Shown here: positions 19,325-29,202 of the stretch, piece after piece
How the letters are laid out: every line of letters begins with the position of its first letter
How positions within the stretch are numbered: the first letter of the stretch is position 1
Assembly: GCF_000142805.1 (NCBI RefSeq)
Contig: NC_013082.1
Span: 1,178,001-1,242,000 of the forward strand
Direction: 5' to 3'
DNA length: 64,000 bases
Source of the DNA: Lachancea thermotolerans CBS 6340
Taxonomy: Eukaryota > Ascomycota > Saccharomycetes > Saccharomycetales > Saccharomycetaceae
Made by a program: the position numbers and the translations under genes
The notes under the pieces: model-generated
Databases searched by the model: none
What the model was told of the DNA's origin: nothing
Seen by the model: only the letters and a program-made list of their open reading frames with translations

Positions 19325-19491
19325 AAAGAAGACGATGATATTATTTGCGTTTTATTTCAATCGAACAATTCTTCTCAGGTTCGCTTTGTGCTGCCTGAGG
19401 TTTTAATGGAGAGTGTGGTTCCTGCGCAGCCTTTTAATCTTGTTACATTCTATGAATGACAAGGACACTTTATAGAAAATTCTGATTCTTT
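19325..19491 (+). ncRNA. SNR45: box C/D snoRNA snR45, guide for 18S rRNA acetylation
   Basis: snR45 directs Kre33-dependent acetylation of a cytidine in helix 45 of 18S rRNA by pairing on both sides of it. Here AGGTTCGCTT (19377-19386) can pair with 18S AGGTGAACCT (two wobbles) and AATCTTGTTAC (19436-19446) with 18S GTAACAAGGTT (one wobble). These are exactly the two sides of the modified TTTCC stretch. Terminal arms AAAGAA (19325-19330) and TTCTTT (19486-19491) are perfect complements and enclose a C-like box ACGATGA (19332-19338, one mismatch to RTGATGA) and a D box CTGA (19482-19485). In S. cerevisiae snR45 also lies between NOC4 and ASN1, and is about the same size (roughly 170). A TATA sequence lies about 75 bases upstream. 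Exact mature ends are inferred from the stem. Confidence 0.85.
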
Positions 19492-20035
19492 CAGCAAAGA
19501 TTGAAGGTCTATATAGAATCGTAGGTCTTGCAGCTCTTATTCAGTATGCGTCGGCTGTCTCCTTGCGACGAGTCCGTCGCTAGAAAACAGTCGCACTGCC
19601 CTCGGAAAGGTGGACCCGGCGTTCGAAGATTAACAGTCAGGGTCTGTATGCCCGCAAGGGCCTGTAGGGGCTACAACAAGAATACAGATACCAGGAACTT
19701 CGGGCGTTGCTTACGTGCCAAGGCGTCCGACTCGGAGCGTATCTGACATAGCTGTAATAAACGGCGTTTCCTGTTGGTATGCGGCTTCTGGAGGTTATCG
19801 TGCGCTCGCGTGCGCCTGTAATTCTCAAAGTCGAGTCATAGCCGGCCGGATAACAGGGCATATTACTCATTATATTTTTCAGTGAGAAAAAAAAAAGATT
19901 TTTTTAATACAATAAGAAAAACGATCAACTTTTCTCGAACATAAAAGCAGCACCTGTACGCGCTTTTTGCCACATTCTGCATTCAAGAAGTTGTAAATAG
20001 CTTTCAAAAGCACACTAAAATAACATCGCCCTAAT

Positions 20036-21757
20036 ATGTGTGGTATTTTCACTTGCTTCAGACACCAGTCTGTTGAGGAGTTCAAGCCCGATGCTCTAAG
20101 ACTGGTCAAGAGAATCAGACATCGTGGCCCAGATTGGTCCGGTAACATCATCAAAAACAGCACACTAATGGCTCACGAGAGATTAGCTATCGTCGGCCTG
20201 GACTCTGGTGCTCAGCCTTTTGTGTCTGAGGACAACAACTACATCTTGGGTGTCAACGGTGAAGTCTACAACCACATCCAGTTGAGAGAAGAATTCTCTT
20301 CTTACCCATTCAAGACACTCTCGGACTGTGAGCCTATCATTCCTCTGTACGAGAAGTACGGCATCGACGCCCCCAAGTACCTCGACGGTATGTTCGCGTG
20401 GGCTCTGTATGACGCCAAGAAGGACCGCATCGTCGCTGCCAGAGACCCTATCGGTATCACTACCCTGTACATGGGCAGAGACTCCAAGTCGCCTAAGACT
20501 GTGTACTTTGCCTCGGAGCTCAAGTGCTTGACCGACAACTGTGACAGCATCATCGCTTTCCCTCCAGGTCACGTTTACGACTCTGAGACGGACCAGATCA
20601 CCCGTTACTTCAACCCAGACTGGATCGACGAGGACCGTATTCCATCTGAGCCTCTAGATCTCCTCAAGATCCGCCACTCGTTGGAGAAGGCGGTCAGAAA
20701 GAGACTGATGGCCGAGGTTCCTTACGGTGTGCTGTTGTCCGGTGGTCTGGACTCTTCGCTGATTGCGTCTATCGCCGCCAGAGAGACCGAGAAGGCCAAC
20801 TCCCAAATGGACCCTGTCAAGTACGACTCCGAGGACAAGCATCTGGCAGGTGTGGACGATGCCGGAAACCTGCGCAGTGCCGGCTGGTCGCACTTGCACT
20901 CTTTCGCCATCGGTCTACCAAACGCCCCAGACCTGCAAGCCGCGCGCAAGGTCGCGAAGTTCATTGGCTCCATTCACCACGAGCACACTTTCACGCTGCA
21001 AGAGGGTCTGGATGCGTTGAGCGACGTCATCTACCACTTGGAGACCTACGACGTGACCACCATCAGAGCATCTACCCCTATGTTCCTGCTATCTAGAAAG
21101 ATCAAGGCCCAGGGTGTCAAGATGGTGCTGTCCGGTGAAGGTTCAGACGAGATCTTCGGCGGCTACCTGTACTTCGCTCAAGCTCCTTCCGCCGCGGAGT
21201 TCCACACCGAGTCTGTCAAGCGTGTCAAGAACCTGCATTTGGCTGACTGTCTGAGAGCCAACAAGTCGACCATGGCTTGGGGTTTGGAAGCGCGTGTGCC
21301 TTTCTTGGACCGCGAGTTCCTGCAGCTGTGCATGAACTTGGATCCAAAGGAGAAGATGATCAACGCCGCGGAGGGCCGCATCGAGAAGTACATTCTGAGG
21401 AAGGCCTTCGACACATCGGACGAGCCCGGCGCGAAGCCATACCTGCCAGAGGAGATCTTGTGGAGACAAAAGGAGCAGTTCTCCGACGGTGTGGGCTACT
21501 CGTGGATCGATGGCCTAAAGGACGCCGCCGAGGCCGCCATCTCCGACGAGCAGTTCAAGCAGCCAAAGGCCGAGTGGGGCGACGACATCCCAACCACCAA
21601 GGAGGCCTACTGGTACAGACTCAAGTTCGACGCGCTCTTCCCTCAGAAGACCGCCGCCTCCACGGTGATGAGGTGGATTCCAAAGGCCGACTGGGGCTGC
21701 GCCGAGGATCCTTCCGGCAGATACGCCAAGATCCACGAGCAGCACATCGACAAATAA
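20036..21757 (+). CDS. ASN1: asparagine synthetase (glutamine-hydrolysing)
   Basis: Converts aspartate, glutamine and ATP to asparagine, glutamate, AMP and pyrophosphate in the cytosol. The 573 residues match S. cerevisiae Asn1/Asn2 (572). The start MCGIF puts the glutamine-hydrolysing nucleophile Cys at residue 2 after Met removal. The N-terminal glutaminase domain runs to about residue 200; the synthetase domain has the ATP pyrophosphatase loop SGGLDSS at about 235-241 and later [12 protein letters not shown]. It stands for both YPR145W and YGR124W. The third-position GC content is high, suggesting strong expression. Cohesive neighbours on both sides (NOC4, VSB1) confirm orthology. Confidence 0.97.
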   Translation: MCGIFTCFRHQSVEEFKPDALRLVKRIRHRGPDWSGNIIKNSTLMAHERLAIVGLDSGAQPFVSEDNNYILGVNGEVYNHIQLREEFSSYPFKTLSDCEPIIPLYEKYGIDAPKYLDGMFAWALYDAKKDRIVAARDPIGITTLYMGRDSKSPKTVYFASELKCLTDNCDSIIAFPPGHVYDSETDQITRYFNPDWIDEDRIPSEPLDLLKIRHSLEKAVRKRLMAEVPYGVLLSGGLDSSLIASIAARETEKANSQMDPVKYDSEDKHLAGVDDAGNLRSAGWSHLHSFAIGLPNAPDLQAARKVAKFIGSIHHEHTFTLQEGLDALSDVIYHLETYDVTTIRASTPMFLLSRKIKAQGVKMVLSGEGSDEIFGGYLYFAQAPSAAEFHTESVKRVKNLHLADCLRANKSTMAWGLEARVPFLDREFLQLCMNLDPKEKMINAAEGRIEKYILRKAFDTSDEPGAKPYLPEEILWRQKEQFSDGVGYSWIDGLKDAAEAAISDEQFKQPKAEWGDDIPTTKEAYWYRLKFDALFPQKTAASTVMRWIPKADWGCAEDPSGRYAKIHEQHIDK

Positions 21758-21862
21758 ATGCGCGTGTGACGGGCGCTCAGGAGACATTCCAGTAAAATAG
21801 GCAAGGTGGCCGGGGTCCGGTTCCCAAATAGAAGGGCCGGCCGGCCAACATAATGATGACTA

Positions 21863-21916
21863 GGACACTGTATAAACCGTCGAGCCACCACGACCGTGGC
21901 TTGGACACTGTATAAA
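21863..21916 (+). repeat. 14-bp direct repeat downstream of ASN1
   Basis: GGACACTGTATAAA occurs at 21863-21876 and again at 21903-21916, a 40-base period, about 105 bases after the ASN1 stop codon. The role is unknown; it may be a chance or local duplication in the 3' region. Confidence 0.75.
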
Positions 21917-22123
21917 TTGTAGCGTTTTTCCAAAAAATAGAAGTTCAAGCAACCAACAGCGCCAGAAGCGCCGGGCGAGCGCTCGTCCTCGCTCGCACGC
22001 GCTGGCACGCGCGGGCGCCCGCCGCTCCGCCGCTTCGCCTCTCCAGGACCCGCTTGCCAGACATCTTCCTCATTACCTAAGCTTCATTATTTACATTACA
22101 GATATCTATCTCCGCCTGTGTCC

Positions 22124-22555
22124 TCACGTGGTGACCCGCACCGTCAGCACAAACGGGTCCGCAGGGTCCACCATCGCGTTGCACGGAATCGACGCCGCTG
22201 CCGCGGAGGCGGGCGTGGACGCGGACACCGAAATCGACGACGGGAATCGGACATGCGCCGCAGCGCGTGGGCCTCCTTCGCTATCCCCGAAGTTCGGCCG
22301 TACTGCGGCCCCCGGACTGCTCCGTGGGCTGTACGTGCTGTGCGAGCGCTGCAGGCTGTCGCCGCGCCGCGTGACCACCGTACGCCGCGAGTTGACGATG
22401 CCCACGTGATGAGGCACCGCTTGCTCTTGCCGCCCCAGTCCGATGCACTTTCCTGAGTCGCGCACCACGCGGAACGCGCCGTCCATGCAGTGGCGCGCCT
22501 TTCCCACTGCGTCGCGCGCCAGAAACGCCATGTATGTACCCAACTCCAGTCCCAT
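22124..22555 (-). CDS. possible small protein of unknown function
   Basis: An ATG-started frame of 143 codons in the GC-rich spacer. The first 60 residues (including MAFLARDAVGKARHCMDGAF and NSRRTVVTRRGDSLQRSH) look more like a real basic, regulated protein than random translation; the tail is Ala/Ser/Pro-rich. A second ATG eight codons in (22531) could be the start. I recognise no family. S. cerevisiae has a small unnamed gene, YPR145C-A, on the same strand just beyond ASN1, but I cannot confirm similarity. Overlapping frames on the other strand and high GC content are reasons for doubt. Confidence 0.3.
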   Translation of the reverse strand: MGLELGTYMAFLARDAVGKARHCMDGAFRVVRDSGKCIGLGRQEQAVPHHVGIVNSRRTVVTRRGDSLQRSHSTYSPRSSPGAAVRPNFGDSEGGPRAAAHVRFPSSISVSASTPASAAAASIPCNAMVDPADPFVLTVRVTT

Positions 22556-23873
22556 GCTGGGAGTTGCTAAACACGATAGAGCTGCTCTAAAACCTCAATT
22601 ACGGTGCTGCGCTGAATCGCACTGCAGAAACGGATGTTCTTTCTAATTGTCCACTAGTAGGGCGAACAAAAACAAATCGAACTCGGCAAGTCTCTTATTC
22701 CGACAGAAAGTTACCACAAGAACCTTAGAAAGAAAACCCTCTTCCGCCGCTCCTAAGCCAGCGCTCATCCGTATATATATTAGCAGATGCCTTTTTCTAC
22801 AGTAGGGACCGCATCAAGCGTATTTGTCAGTTGGAAAGGGTCCCCTAGTAAGCACGCGGTCCCAGATCAAGGAACGCTATGACAAACATGACGCTTACGG
22901 AGCGCTCGTCCCGCGTGCGGAAGCGGTTCCGCGCGCGGGACGACTACGGAAGCGGCAGCGGATGCCTAATTGGGCGGCGTGTCGTCTACGGCAACGACGG
23001 GCAAATACGCGCCGCATTCGCATTTGGTGCTGGAACGGGCTGCGGAGGGGCGGGGGCCGCGGCGCTAGAGCTTCCGACGTCCGTTCCGCGCAGATACGCC
23101 GTGGATAAGGACGCGCCGCGTGTCCGTAGAACATGAGCGATTTGGGATTGCCGAGGGCACGTGATCGAGATTACAGGCCAGATGACCGAGGTCACGTGAT
23201 GAACGTCACATGGCGAGATCGCCTTACACGCTCTGGCCCAAAGCCTTGGACGGCTCCAAATTGGTCGCTGCAAACGAAGCGCCTTGCTCTCGCCCAGGGT
23301 CATCCCGGCCGCCTGGCACGCTGCGCGTGCGCCCTGTGTGGCGATACGGCAACGCCAGCGTCGGGTGTGCTGTTGACGCTAGTTGGGCGTGCGCCTTGCA
23401 GCGGCCGAGTCCGTAGCATTCTCTGGCTCGTCATCACTTTGTCGCCACGCAGAAACAAACGGCGCCTCGCCGCGCGCGGCTAGAACACGGTCCTGTCACA
23501 ACGCCCTTCGCCGCCCTGCTATTCTTGCCCAGGCAACAGTCGCATTGTTCCATGCATGCTAGGCTAATTAAATCATCGGGACGCCACGGAAAAAAGCCAC
23601 AGGGGCACGAGCAATAGCCGCCACTGTTTGGCCAGTGGAGTTCAGCGTGCTTGGCTTTCCCCATGTCGTGGCGCCAGGGCGCTAGGTGCTTGCCAATTCG
23701 CGCTCTGCGCCGGCGCCGCGGGCGCCAGCCACTCCGCGGTAGCCGAGGCCGCGTCCGAGAGCTGTCACGTGCCGTGCCCCGCCGCAGCTTTCGCATCTCC
23801 GTCCCACACTCGTGAAAATTTACCATCCGGTCCCAGGACACTACCACTGATTAGCTCCCGGGGTTGAGACACC

Positions 23874-26800
23874 ATGGGTTTTAGCAGGCCTAGGAACAAA
23901 CATTCATTATCAGAGGCAATCTCGGTCTCGCTAGGACTACAATCGCAGCCTGGCTCCGAGACCGACACGTTGTCTGTCCCGCGCGGAAATCCTTTTTCGA
24001 ACGGCGCAGACGGGTCGCCGCACTACTACCTGGGCCGCTCGTACGTCGCCAACCTTTCGCCGCCGCCGCTCGCGATCAAAGAGCGTTTTTCGGGAGACCC
24101 CACGTCGTCGTCCCGGCCCGAGCAGTCGCAGTCGATCCACCAGTCCCTGAGCCTGCGCCGGCAGACGGCCGCGCTGTCCAACGAGTTCGACGGGACCTTC
24201 GAATTCGAGGACCAGCTGGAAGACCTTGCCGAGAACGGCAACACCGCCGTCCCGGACGAGTCCGTTATGGCCGGATCCGCCATATCTCCCACGAGCAGCG
24301 GGCCCGAGCCCTCTGTTCTCGATAACACCGACGTGTCCAACCTTCTGCTGCCACCAAACACCCAGCGGGACCTGGAGTACGGCTCGATAGACGAATTCGA
24401 CCACCAGTACGTCTCGCTGCAGTCGCAGCGCGCCGGCTCGAACTCGCGGGCGATAGACCCCAACGCCTCTATGCGCGACAAGACGCTTTTCACGTTTCGC
24501 CGCCTGGGTAACTATGTTCCTGCGGTGATTCTTGGGCTTTTGCTTAATATTCTCGACGCCTTATCCTACGGAATGATTATTTTCCCAATCACCGAGCCTC
24601 TGTTTTCACACCTGGGCCCCAGCGGTCTGTCTATGTTCTACATGTCGAGTGTTGTATCTCAGCTCGTGTACTCTTGTGGCTTCTCTGCATTCGGCAACGC
24701 TGTCGGTAGCGAAATGATCGAGATCACGCCGTTCTATCACTCGATGGCCGCCTCGATCATGGCCAGCATGCCCGGCGAGAAAGATCGTGTTTTGACCACC
24801 ACCATTGTGTGCTACGCAATGAGTTCGATAATGACAGGGCTCGTGTTTTTTCTGCTAGGTCGCTTGAAGTTGGGAAAAATTGTCGGATTCTTTCCACGCC
24901 ATATCTTAATCGGATGCATTGGCGGTGTGGGGTACTTTCTAGTGATCACAGGGTTTGAGGTCACCACTCGCGCCTCAAAATTCGAATATTCATTTGAATT
25001 TTTATCTAGTCTTTTGACGGATCCTGAGATCTTAGGAAAATGGGGACTCCCAGCTTTAATGGCGGTGCTGCTCGTTGTTATCCAGCGCGCCTGCAAAAAT
25101 TCCTTGGTTTTGCCCACCTTTTACATCGCTGCATTGTTGCTTTTCCACTTTATAGTGGCCTTAATTCCCAGTCTTTCGCTTCATTCCCTACGTGATTCAG
25201 GCTGGGTCTTCCCTGCCACCACCACGACGGAGCACTGGTTTGATTTTTACAAGCTTTACAATTTCAAGCTAGTGAGCTGGCCTCTAGTGCTCAAGCAGGT
25301 GCCAACAATGCTAGCGCTGACCTTCTTTGGCATCCTTCATGTTCCAATCAATGTCCCAGCTTTGGCGATGTCTATTGGGCTCGACAAATTAGACGTCGAC
25401 AAAGAACTGATTGCGCACGGCTACTCGAATTTCTTGTCTGGAATGATTGGCTCAGTTCAAAACTACCTTGTTTACACCAACAGTCTTCTTTTCATCAAGG
25501 CTGGCGCTGACGACTCTCTTGCTGGTTTGATGCTGGCTGCTGCAACTTTTGGTATCATGGTGATCGGGCCTGTTATTGTTGCTTACATCCCAGTCTGTAT
25601 TGTGGGCTCACTAATCTTCCTTTTGGGTTATGAACTGCTGAAAGAAGCCCTTGTTGACACATGGGGAAAGCTGAACAACTTCGAATACGCAACTGTTGTT
25701 GCAATCGTTTTTACCATGGGAGCATTCGATTTTGTGCTTGGTATCATAGTAGGTATTTTGATTGCCTGTTTCTCTTTTCTCGTTGACAGCACAAAATTGC
25801 AAACCATAAATGGAGAATTCGACGGGCAAGTTGCACGGAGTACTGTTCGCAGGGACTACATCCAGACTCAATTTTTGAACAAAATCGGAGAACAAATCCA
25901 CGTTTTGAAATTGCAGAACTTGCTGTTTTTTGGAACAATCATCTCAATTGAAGAGAAAATTGATAAACTCTTGGAGCTCAGTGACAAAGACGCTTCTAAA
26001 AAGAGGATCAAATACTTAATATTGGACTTCAAAAATATCAATGCCGATAACATTGATTATTCAGCCGCAGAGGGTTTCAACAGGATCAAGAGGTTTACCT
26101 TTTCAAAGAGGATACATCTAATCATTTCTTCCATCAAAACGACCGATCGGATTTATCGTGCCTTCAACAAAGTCGGCACATTGGACGGCGTTGAACTCTT
26201 TGACGATCTCAACAGTGCTCTTGAATGGTGCGAAAATGAGTTCCTGCGCCAGTTTAGGGACCTGCGCAACAAAACAAAGCTCAAGGCTGTCAGGAAACAA
26301 GAAAGGCAACTCAGTAAAGGCGCTTTACCTTTTAATACCCCTCGGAATAACCACTTCGTATCTGTGGCTCAGAAGCTGTTTACTGACGAGCAGTCCATGC
26401 CGCACCTCAAGACCCATTACAAGGAAAAAACTCCAGTCTTGCATCTGCTCTTGTCGGCCCTACAGAGGTACCGCCCTGAAATAATGTCACCTGAAAAACC
26501 TGTGAAGGAAACTGAGGAGAAAATGTGGTCAGAGCTTGGAAAGTTTTTCTTCAAAAGGAGACTTGCCGCCCAGTCACTTTTGCCACACAAAAACAATATC
26601 TTCCTAGTAGTCGAAAGTGGCATGGTCAAGGTCACTTACAACCTGCGCCAAGGCCAGCTCTACGAAATTCTTTCCGGAAAAACCTGCTATGGGAGAATAA
26701 CTGCGCCAAATTCCAGCGAAGTCCCAATATCCTCTGTTGAGATCAAGATGGAAACCGACTGCGCGCTATGGATCCTCGACGAAGCTAACCTTGCTAAGCT

Positions 26801-26906
26801 TAAGAAGGAGAATCTAGCACTGTACACAGAGCTTTTACTTGTGACTCTCTGCATGAACCAAGACCGCCTGAAGGAACTCTTGGGCCATTGCCTAGTTAGC
26901 AGCTAA
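23874..26906 (+). CDS. VSB1: SLC26/SulP-like vacuolar transporter Vsb1
   Basis: Orthologue of YGR125W, named VSB1 for its need in vacuolar storage of basic amino acids. It is a 1010-residue membrane protein (S. cerevisiae 1036). Order: Ser-rich cytosolic N-terminus (1-205), SulP-type membrane domain with about ten or more segments (about 210-660), a STAS-like domain (about 690-795, with YLILDFKNINADNIDYSAAEG), a basic linker, and a C-terminal cyclic-nucleotide-binding-like fold (about 870-1000) whose ligand-binding residues I could not verify. It lies between ASN1 and the YGR126W homologue, as in S. cerevisiae chromosome VII. CACGTG boxes lie in its GC-rich promoter. Confidence 0.93.
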   Translation: MGFSRPRNKHSLSEAISVSLGLQSQPGSETDTLSVPRGNPFSNGADGSPHYYLGRSYVANLSPPPLAIKERFSGDPTSSSRPEQSQSIHQSLSLRRQTAALSNEFDGTFEFEDQLEDLAENGNTAVPDESVMAGSAISPTSSGPEPSVLDNTDVSNLLLPPNTQRDLEYGSIDEFDHQYVSLQSQRAGSNSRAIDPNASMRDKTLFTFRRLGNYVPAVILGLLLNILDALSYGMIIFPITEPLFSHLGPSGLSMFYMSSVVSQLVYSCGFSAFGNAVGSEMIEITPFYHSMAASIMASMPGEKDRVLTTTIVCYAMSSIMTGLVFFLLGRLKLGKIVGFFPRHILIGCIGGVGYFLVITGFEVTTRASKFEYSFEFLSSLLTDPEILGKWGLPALMAVLLVVIQRACKNSLVLPTFYIAALLLFHFIVALIPSLSLHSLRDSGWVFPATTTTEHWFDFYKLYNFKLVSWPLVLKQVPTMLALTFFGILHVPINVPALAMSIGLDKLDVDKELIAHGYSNFLSGMIGSVQNYLVYTNSLLFIKAGADDSLAGLMLAAATFGIMVIGPVIVAYIPVCIVGSLIFLLGYELLKEALVDTWGKLNNFEYATVVAIVFTMGAFDFVLGIIVGILIACFSFLVDSTKLQTINGEFDGQVARSTVRRDYIQTQFLNKIGEQIHVLKLQNLLFFGTIISIEEKIDKLLELSDKDASKKRIKYLILDFKNINADNIDYSAAEGFNRIKRFTFSKRIHLIISSIKTTDRIYRAFNKVGTLDGVELFDDLNSALEWCENEFLRQFRDLRNKTKLKAVRKQERQLSKGALPFNTPRNNHFVSVAQKLFTDEQSMPHLKTHYKEKTPVLHLLLSALQRYRPEIMSPEKPVKETEEKMWSELGKFFFKRRLAAQSLLPHKNNIFLVVESGMVKVTYNLRQGQLYEILSGKTCYGRITAPNSSEVPISSVEIKMETDCALWILDEANLAKLKKENLALYTELLLVTLCMNQDRLKELLGHCLVSS

Positions 26907-27319
26907 AGACTGCTCAATTTGATTTTAGTAACTTATTTAATGATAAAGACACCAGTAGTTTCTTATTGCTTCCACGGGCCAATTCTCGTCATTTTTGCCA
27001 AGAACTCATGTTGCGAAAAAGCTACTTAAAAAGATTGTAGATGACCAGTCCGAAAAGAGATCCGTCAACTGAAGTCCATTTCACCACACAGTGTGCCTTA
27101 GAGAGCCTTAGTCCAAGAAGCACTAAGAATTGTGTACTGTTGCAAGCAAAAATCGAAGCAGCGCAGATTTATTCCCTCCACGACCCGGCGGCTTATTCGA
27201 TAATCTAAAAAAGCGCGGACAAGACGGTCTCTACTGACCTGCGATTATAACAGTCGAGAAACCTGCTATGGAAGTCAATTGGTAGCGCACTAACATTTTT
27301 GGGAACAAACAACAATCCT
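26907..27319. other. intergenic, no gene seen
   Basis: VSB1 3' flank and promoter of the YGR126W homologue; about 400 bases with no motif I can name. Confidence 0.5.
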
Positions 27320-27979
27320 ATGTGCTCCAACAGAAATGACGGGGACGAAGCGAGCTCGGAGCTCGAGCTCTCCTCCTTGTCATCATCAGATTCATTTGAA
27401 CCAAGGGCATTTGAGGGGCCCCCATCGGAAATCAAATCCCTTGAACCCGAAGGGTCCGTCCAGGCGTCTCCTTCGATTGATAGCAAGGACTTCCATCGCG
27501 TGAAAAGTAACGGCACGCTAAGGAAGCAAGACTCCAATGCCATTGAACAGATCATGACACATAATGCAACCGAGGGCCGTTCGGAAACAGTCGAGTCTCT
27601 TAAGAAGAACGGTCTGAACCTTCAAAAGAAAGCCATCCCTGACATCAATAACCCTGCTGCCAACTACAAGAACTGTGCGTTTCCGGAAGAGTACCAGATG
27701 GAAACTGACACAGGTCTTGTCAAAGCACAAACGTTGCACGGACTTAACCGGCTGGAAAGTCGAACATCCGGCCGCAGTGGCGCATCTCAGAAAAAATCAA
27801 TAAGAACTGCTAATTCAACTACAAATTCCGATTTGGCTAGTGCCAACAATACTATCAATGGTCTCGATGGCGAGAAGCTAAGAAGAGCTGTTGAGAAGAA
27901 TCAGAAGAAGATAGACAAGTATCAGAAGCACAAATCTTCCGGCGGGTTACGCAGGTTTCTCGGCAAGATTTTCGACTGA
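27320..27979 (+). CDS. YGR126W: YGR126W homologue, unknown function
   Basis: A 219-residue hydrophilic protein from the ATG at 27320; the in-frame TTG seven codons upstream is not a likely start. The length fits S. cerevisiae YGR126W (231), and the place between VSB1 (YGR125W) and the YGR127W homologue fixes the identity. The N-terminal part is acidic and Ser-rich. The C-terminus is basic and likely helical (EKNQKKIDKYQKHKSSGG) and ends RRFLGKIFD, which could form an amphipathic membrane-contact helix; that is inference. No enzymatic motif is seen. The S. cerevisiae protein is reported in cytoplasm and nucleus without known function. Confidence 0.85.
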   Translation: MCSNRNDGDEASSELELSSLSSSDSFEPRAFEGPPSEIKSLEPEGSVQASPSIDSKDFHRVKSNGTLRKQDSNAIEQIMTHNATEGRSETVESLKKNGLNLQKKAIPDINNPAANYKNCAFPEEYQMETDTGLVKAQTLHGLNRLESRTSGRSGASQKKSIRTANSTTNSDLASANNTINGLDGEKLRRAVEKNQKKIDKYQKHKSSGGLRRFLGKIFD

Positions 27980-29202
27980 CTTAAAGCTAGAGTCTCTTTA
28001 AGTGCTTTCGTCGCTTCAACAAAACATTTCACAGCTGTAGGCATTTCACGTCAATAGCGGTCAACCTCGTTGAGCTATGCCGGGTTTAGCACTGCTAAAA
28101 GCATGCCCCAACGGTGGTTTTCTGAAAACGGTTGCAGATAAGTCGTCGCACCCATGTGGAGTAATCGCAGCGCTACTCAAATTAGCTAGTCAATATATGG
28201 AATTGACATAATAACAGCCAATAATCAATAATTTCTAAACGGGCTTTTAGTTGTTCAGTATAATTAGCACCTCTGGGATATGCGCGCTAAAAGCTTGACG
28301 CCCCGAAAGTGATAAGGAAGCTCTGAGTTACGATGGGTTATACACTTCATGTCTGTGTCCAATAGAATTTATTTTGAAAGAACCTCGAGACCAAATTCCA
28401 TTGAGAATGTCACAAGAAGTTATGGCTTTCTGGATGTTTTTCGAGGAAGCTTTCATCGGCATAGTCCTAGGCAACTAGCTGCAAATTTGTTTCATGACTG
28501 CCGACTTACAAAGCGGAGACTGTAAATGGACCTGAAAACATTCTAGCGTCTATCGCGCAAAGACTCGTTAGCTGTATTATATGCCCATCCGATCTATAGG
28601 TCTGTCAAGAAGTTACCGTGCTAATTAAACTTCAGAAATTAGGGCAGTTTCCTTAGGATGACGCAAAAGAGTTTCACGAAAGCGTCTTAAAGCCCAATAA
28701 TACGTTGTTATTAGTGTGCAAATGCACTCCATTGCAGACCAAGATCAAACCATATCGAGCTACATAGTCAGCTTGCCACGAGTGATGTAGAACTTCCGTT
28801 AATGAGCAAAGGCCATCAAAGATCTATAGCTCGATAAGATAAAACATGCGGAACACATAATAAGGTGCTTTAGCGGGAACACGATTCAGATCGTAATTTG
28901 ATCGCGGATCAACCACTTTCGCACTTCGAAATTAGAAACACAGGCGCAGAGCATGCGCCTGATCAAGTTGCTTCAATAACTTAAAAAAAGCCGCCTTCCC
29001 TTACCGCTACTCATCGTGATCGGCAATTGCCCGAACTTGGCCTTCTTGATTCCATGAAGATTAACACGAGCCTCTCAACTCCGTACGTAAGGTGCCACTG
29101 TCACATCTCAATAGACGAAGAAACACTGCTTGCGTCACGAAATTGTGCTGTTAACTCATAATATTCTATAATGTATAATCAAAGTTAGGTAACTCTACCA
29201 AT
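27980..29202. other. long intergenic, no gene seen
   Basis: A 1.2-kb spacer with no open frame of 60 codons or more and no tRNA or snoRNA features that I could detect by eye. Its length and lack of frames make it a candidate for an unrecognised RNA gene or for the decayed site of a lost gene; neither is supported. Confidence 0.5.

Larger units (their letters stand above)
18774..20035. other. NOC4-ASN1 intergenic region holding snR45
   Basis: Divergent spacer of 1.26 kb. It contains the NOC4 promoter motifs, a TATA-like TATATATA at about 19249-19256 that could serve snR45, the snR45 gene itself, and the ASN1 promoter. A near-match to a Gcn4 site (CGAGTCAT, 19832-19839) lies 200 bases before ASN1; S. 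cerevisiae ASN genes are under Gcn4 control, but one mismatch leaves this open. Confidence 0.5.
21758..23873. other. GC-rich 2.1-kb intergenic region
   Basis: This spacer between ASN1 and VSB1 is much richer in G and C than other intergenic regions here, so long open frames arise by chance on both strands. It holds a direct repeat, a TATA-like stretch at 22771-22781, CACGTG boxes (22403-22408, 23158-23163, 23193-23198, 23766-23771) and one possible small gene (22124-22555), listed separately. Confidence 0.5.

Noticed and set aside
21277-21795. 172-codon frame within ASN1
   Set aside because: A shifted reading of ASN1 codons with strong third-position GC bias.
22879-23136. 85-codon frame about 100 bases after a TATA-like sequence
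   Set aside because: Suggestive placement, but Gly/Ala/Arg-rich translation of GC-rich DNA with no known relative and a competing frame on the other strand.
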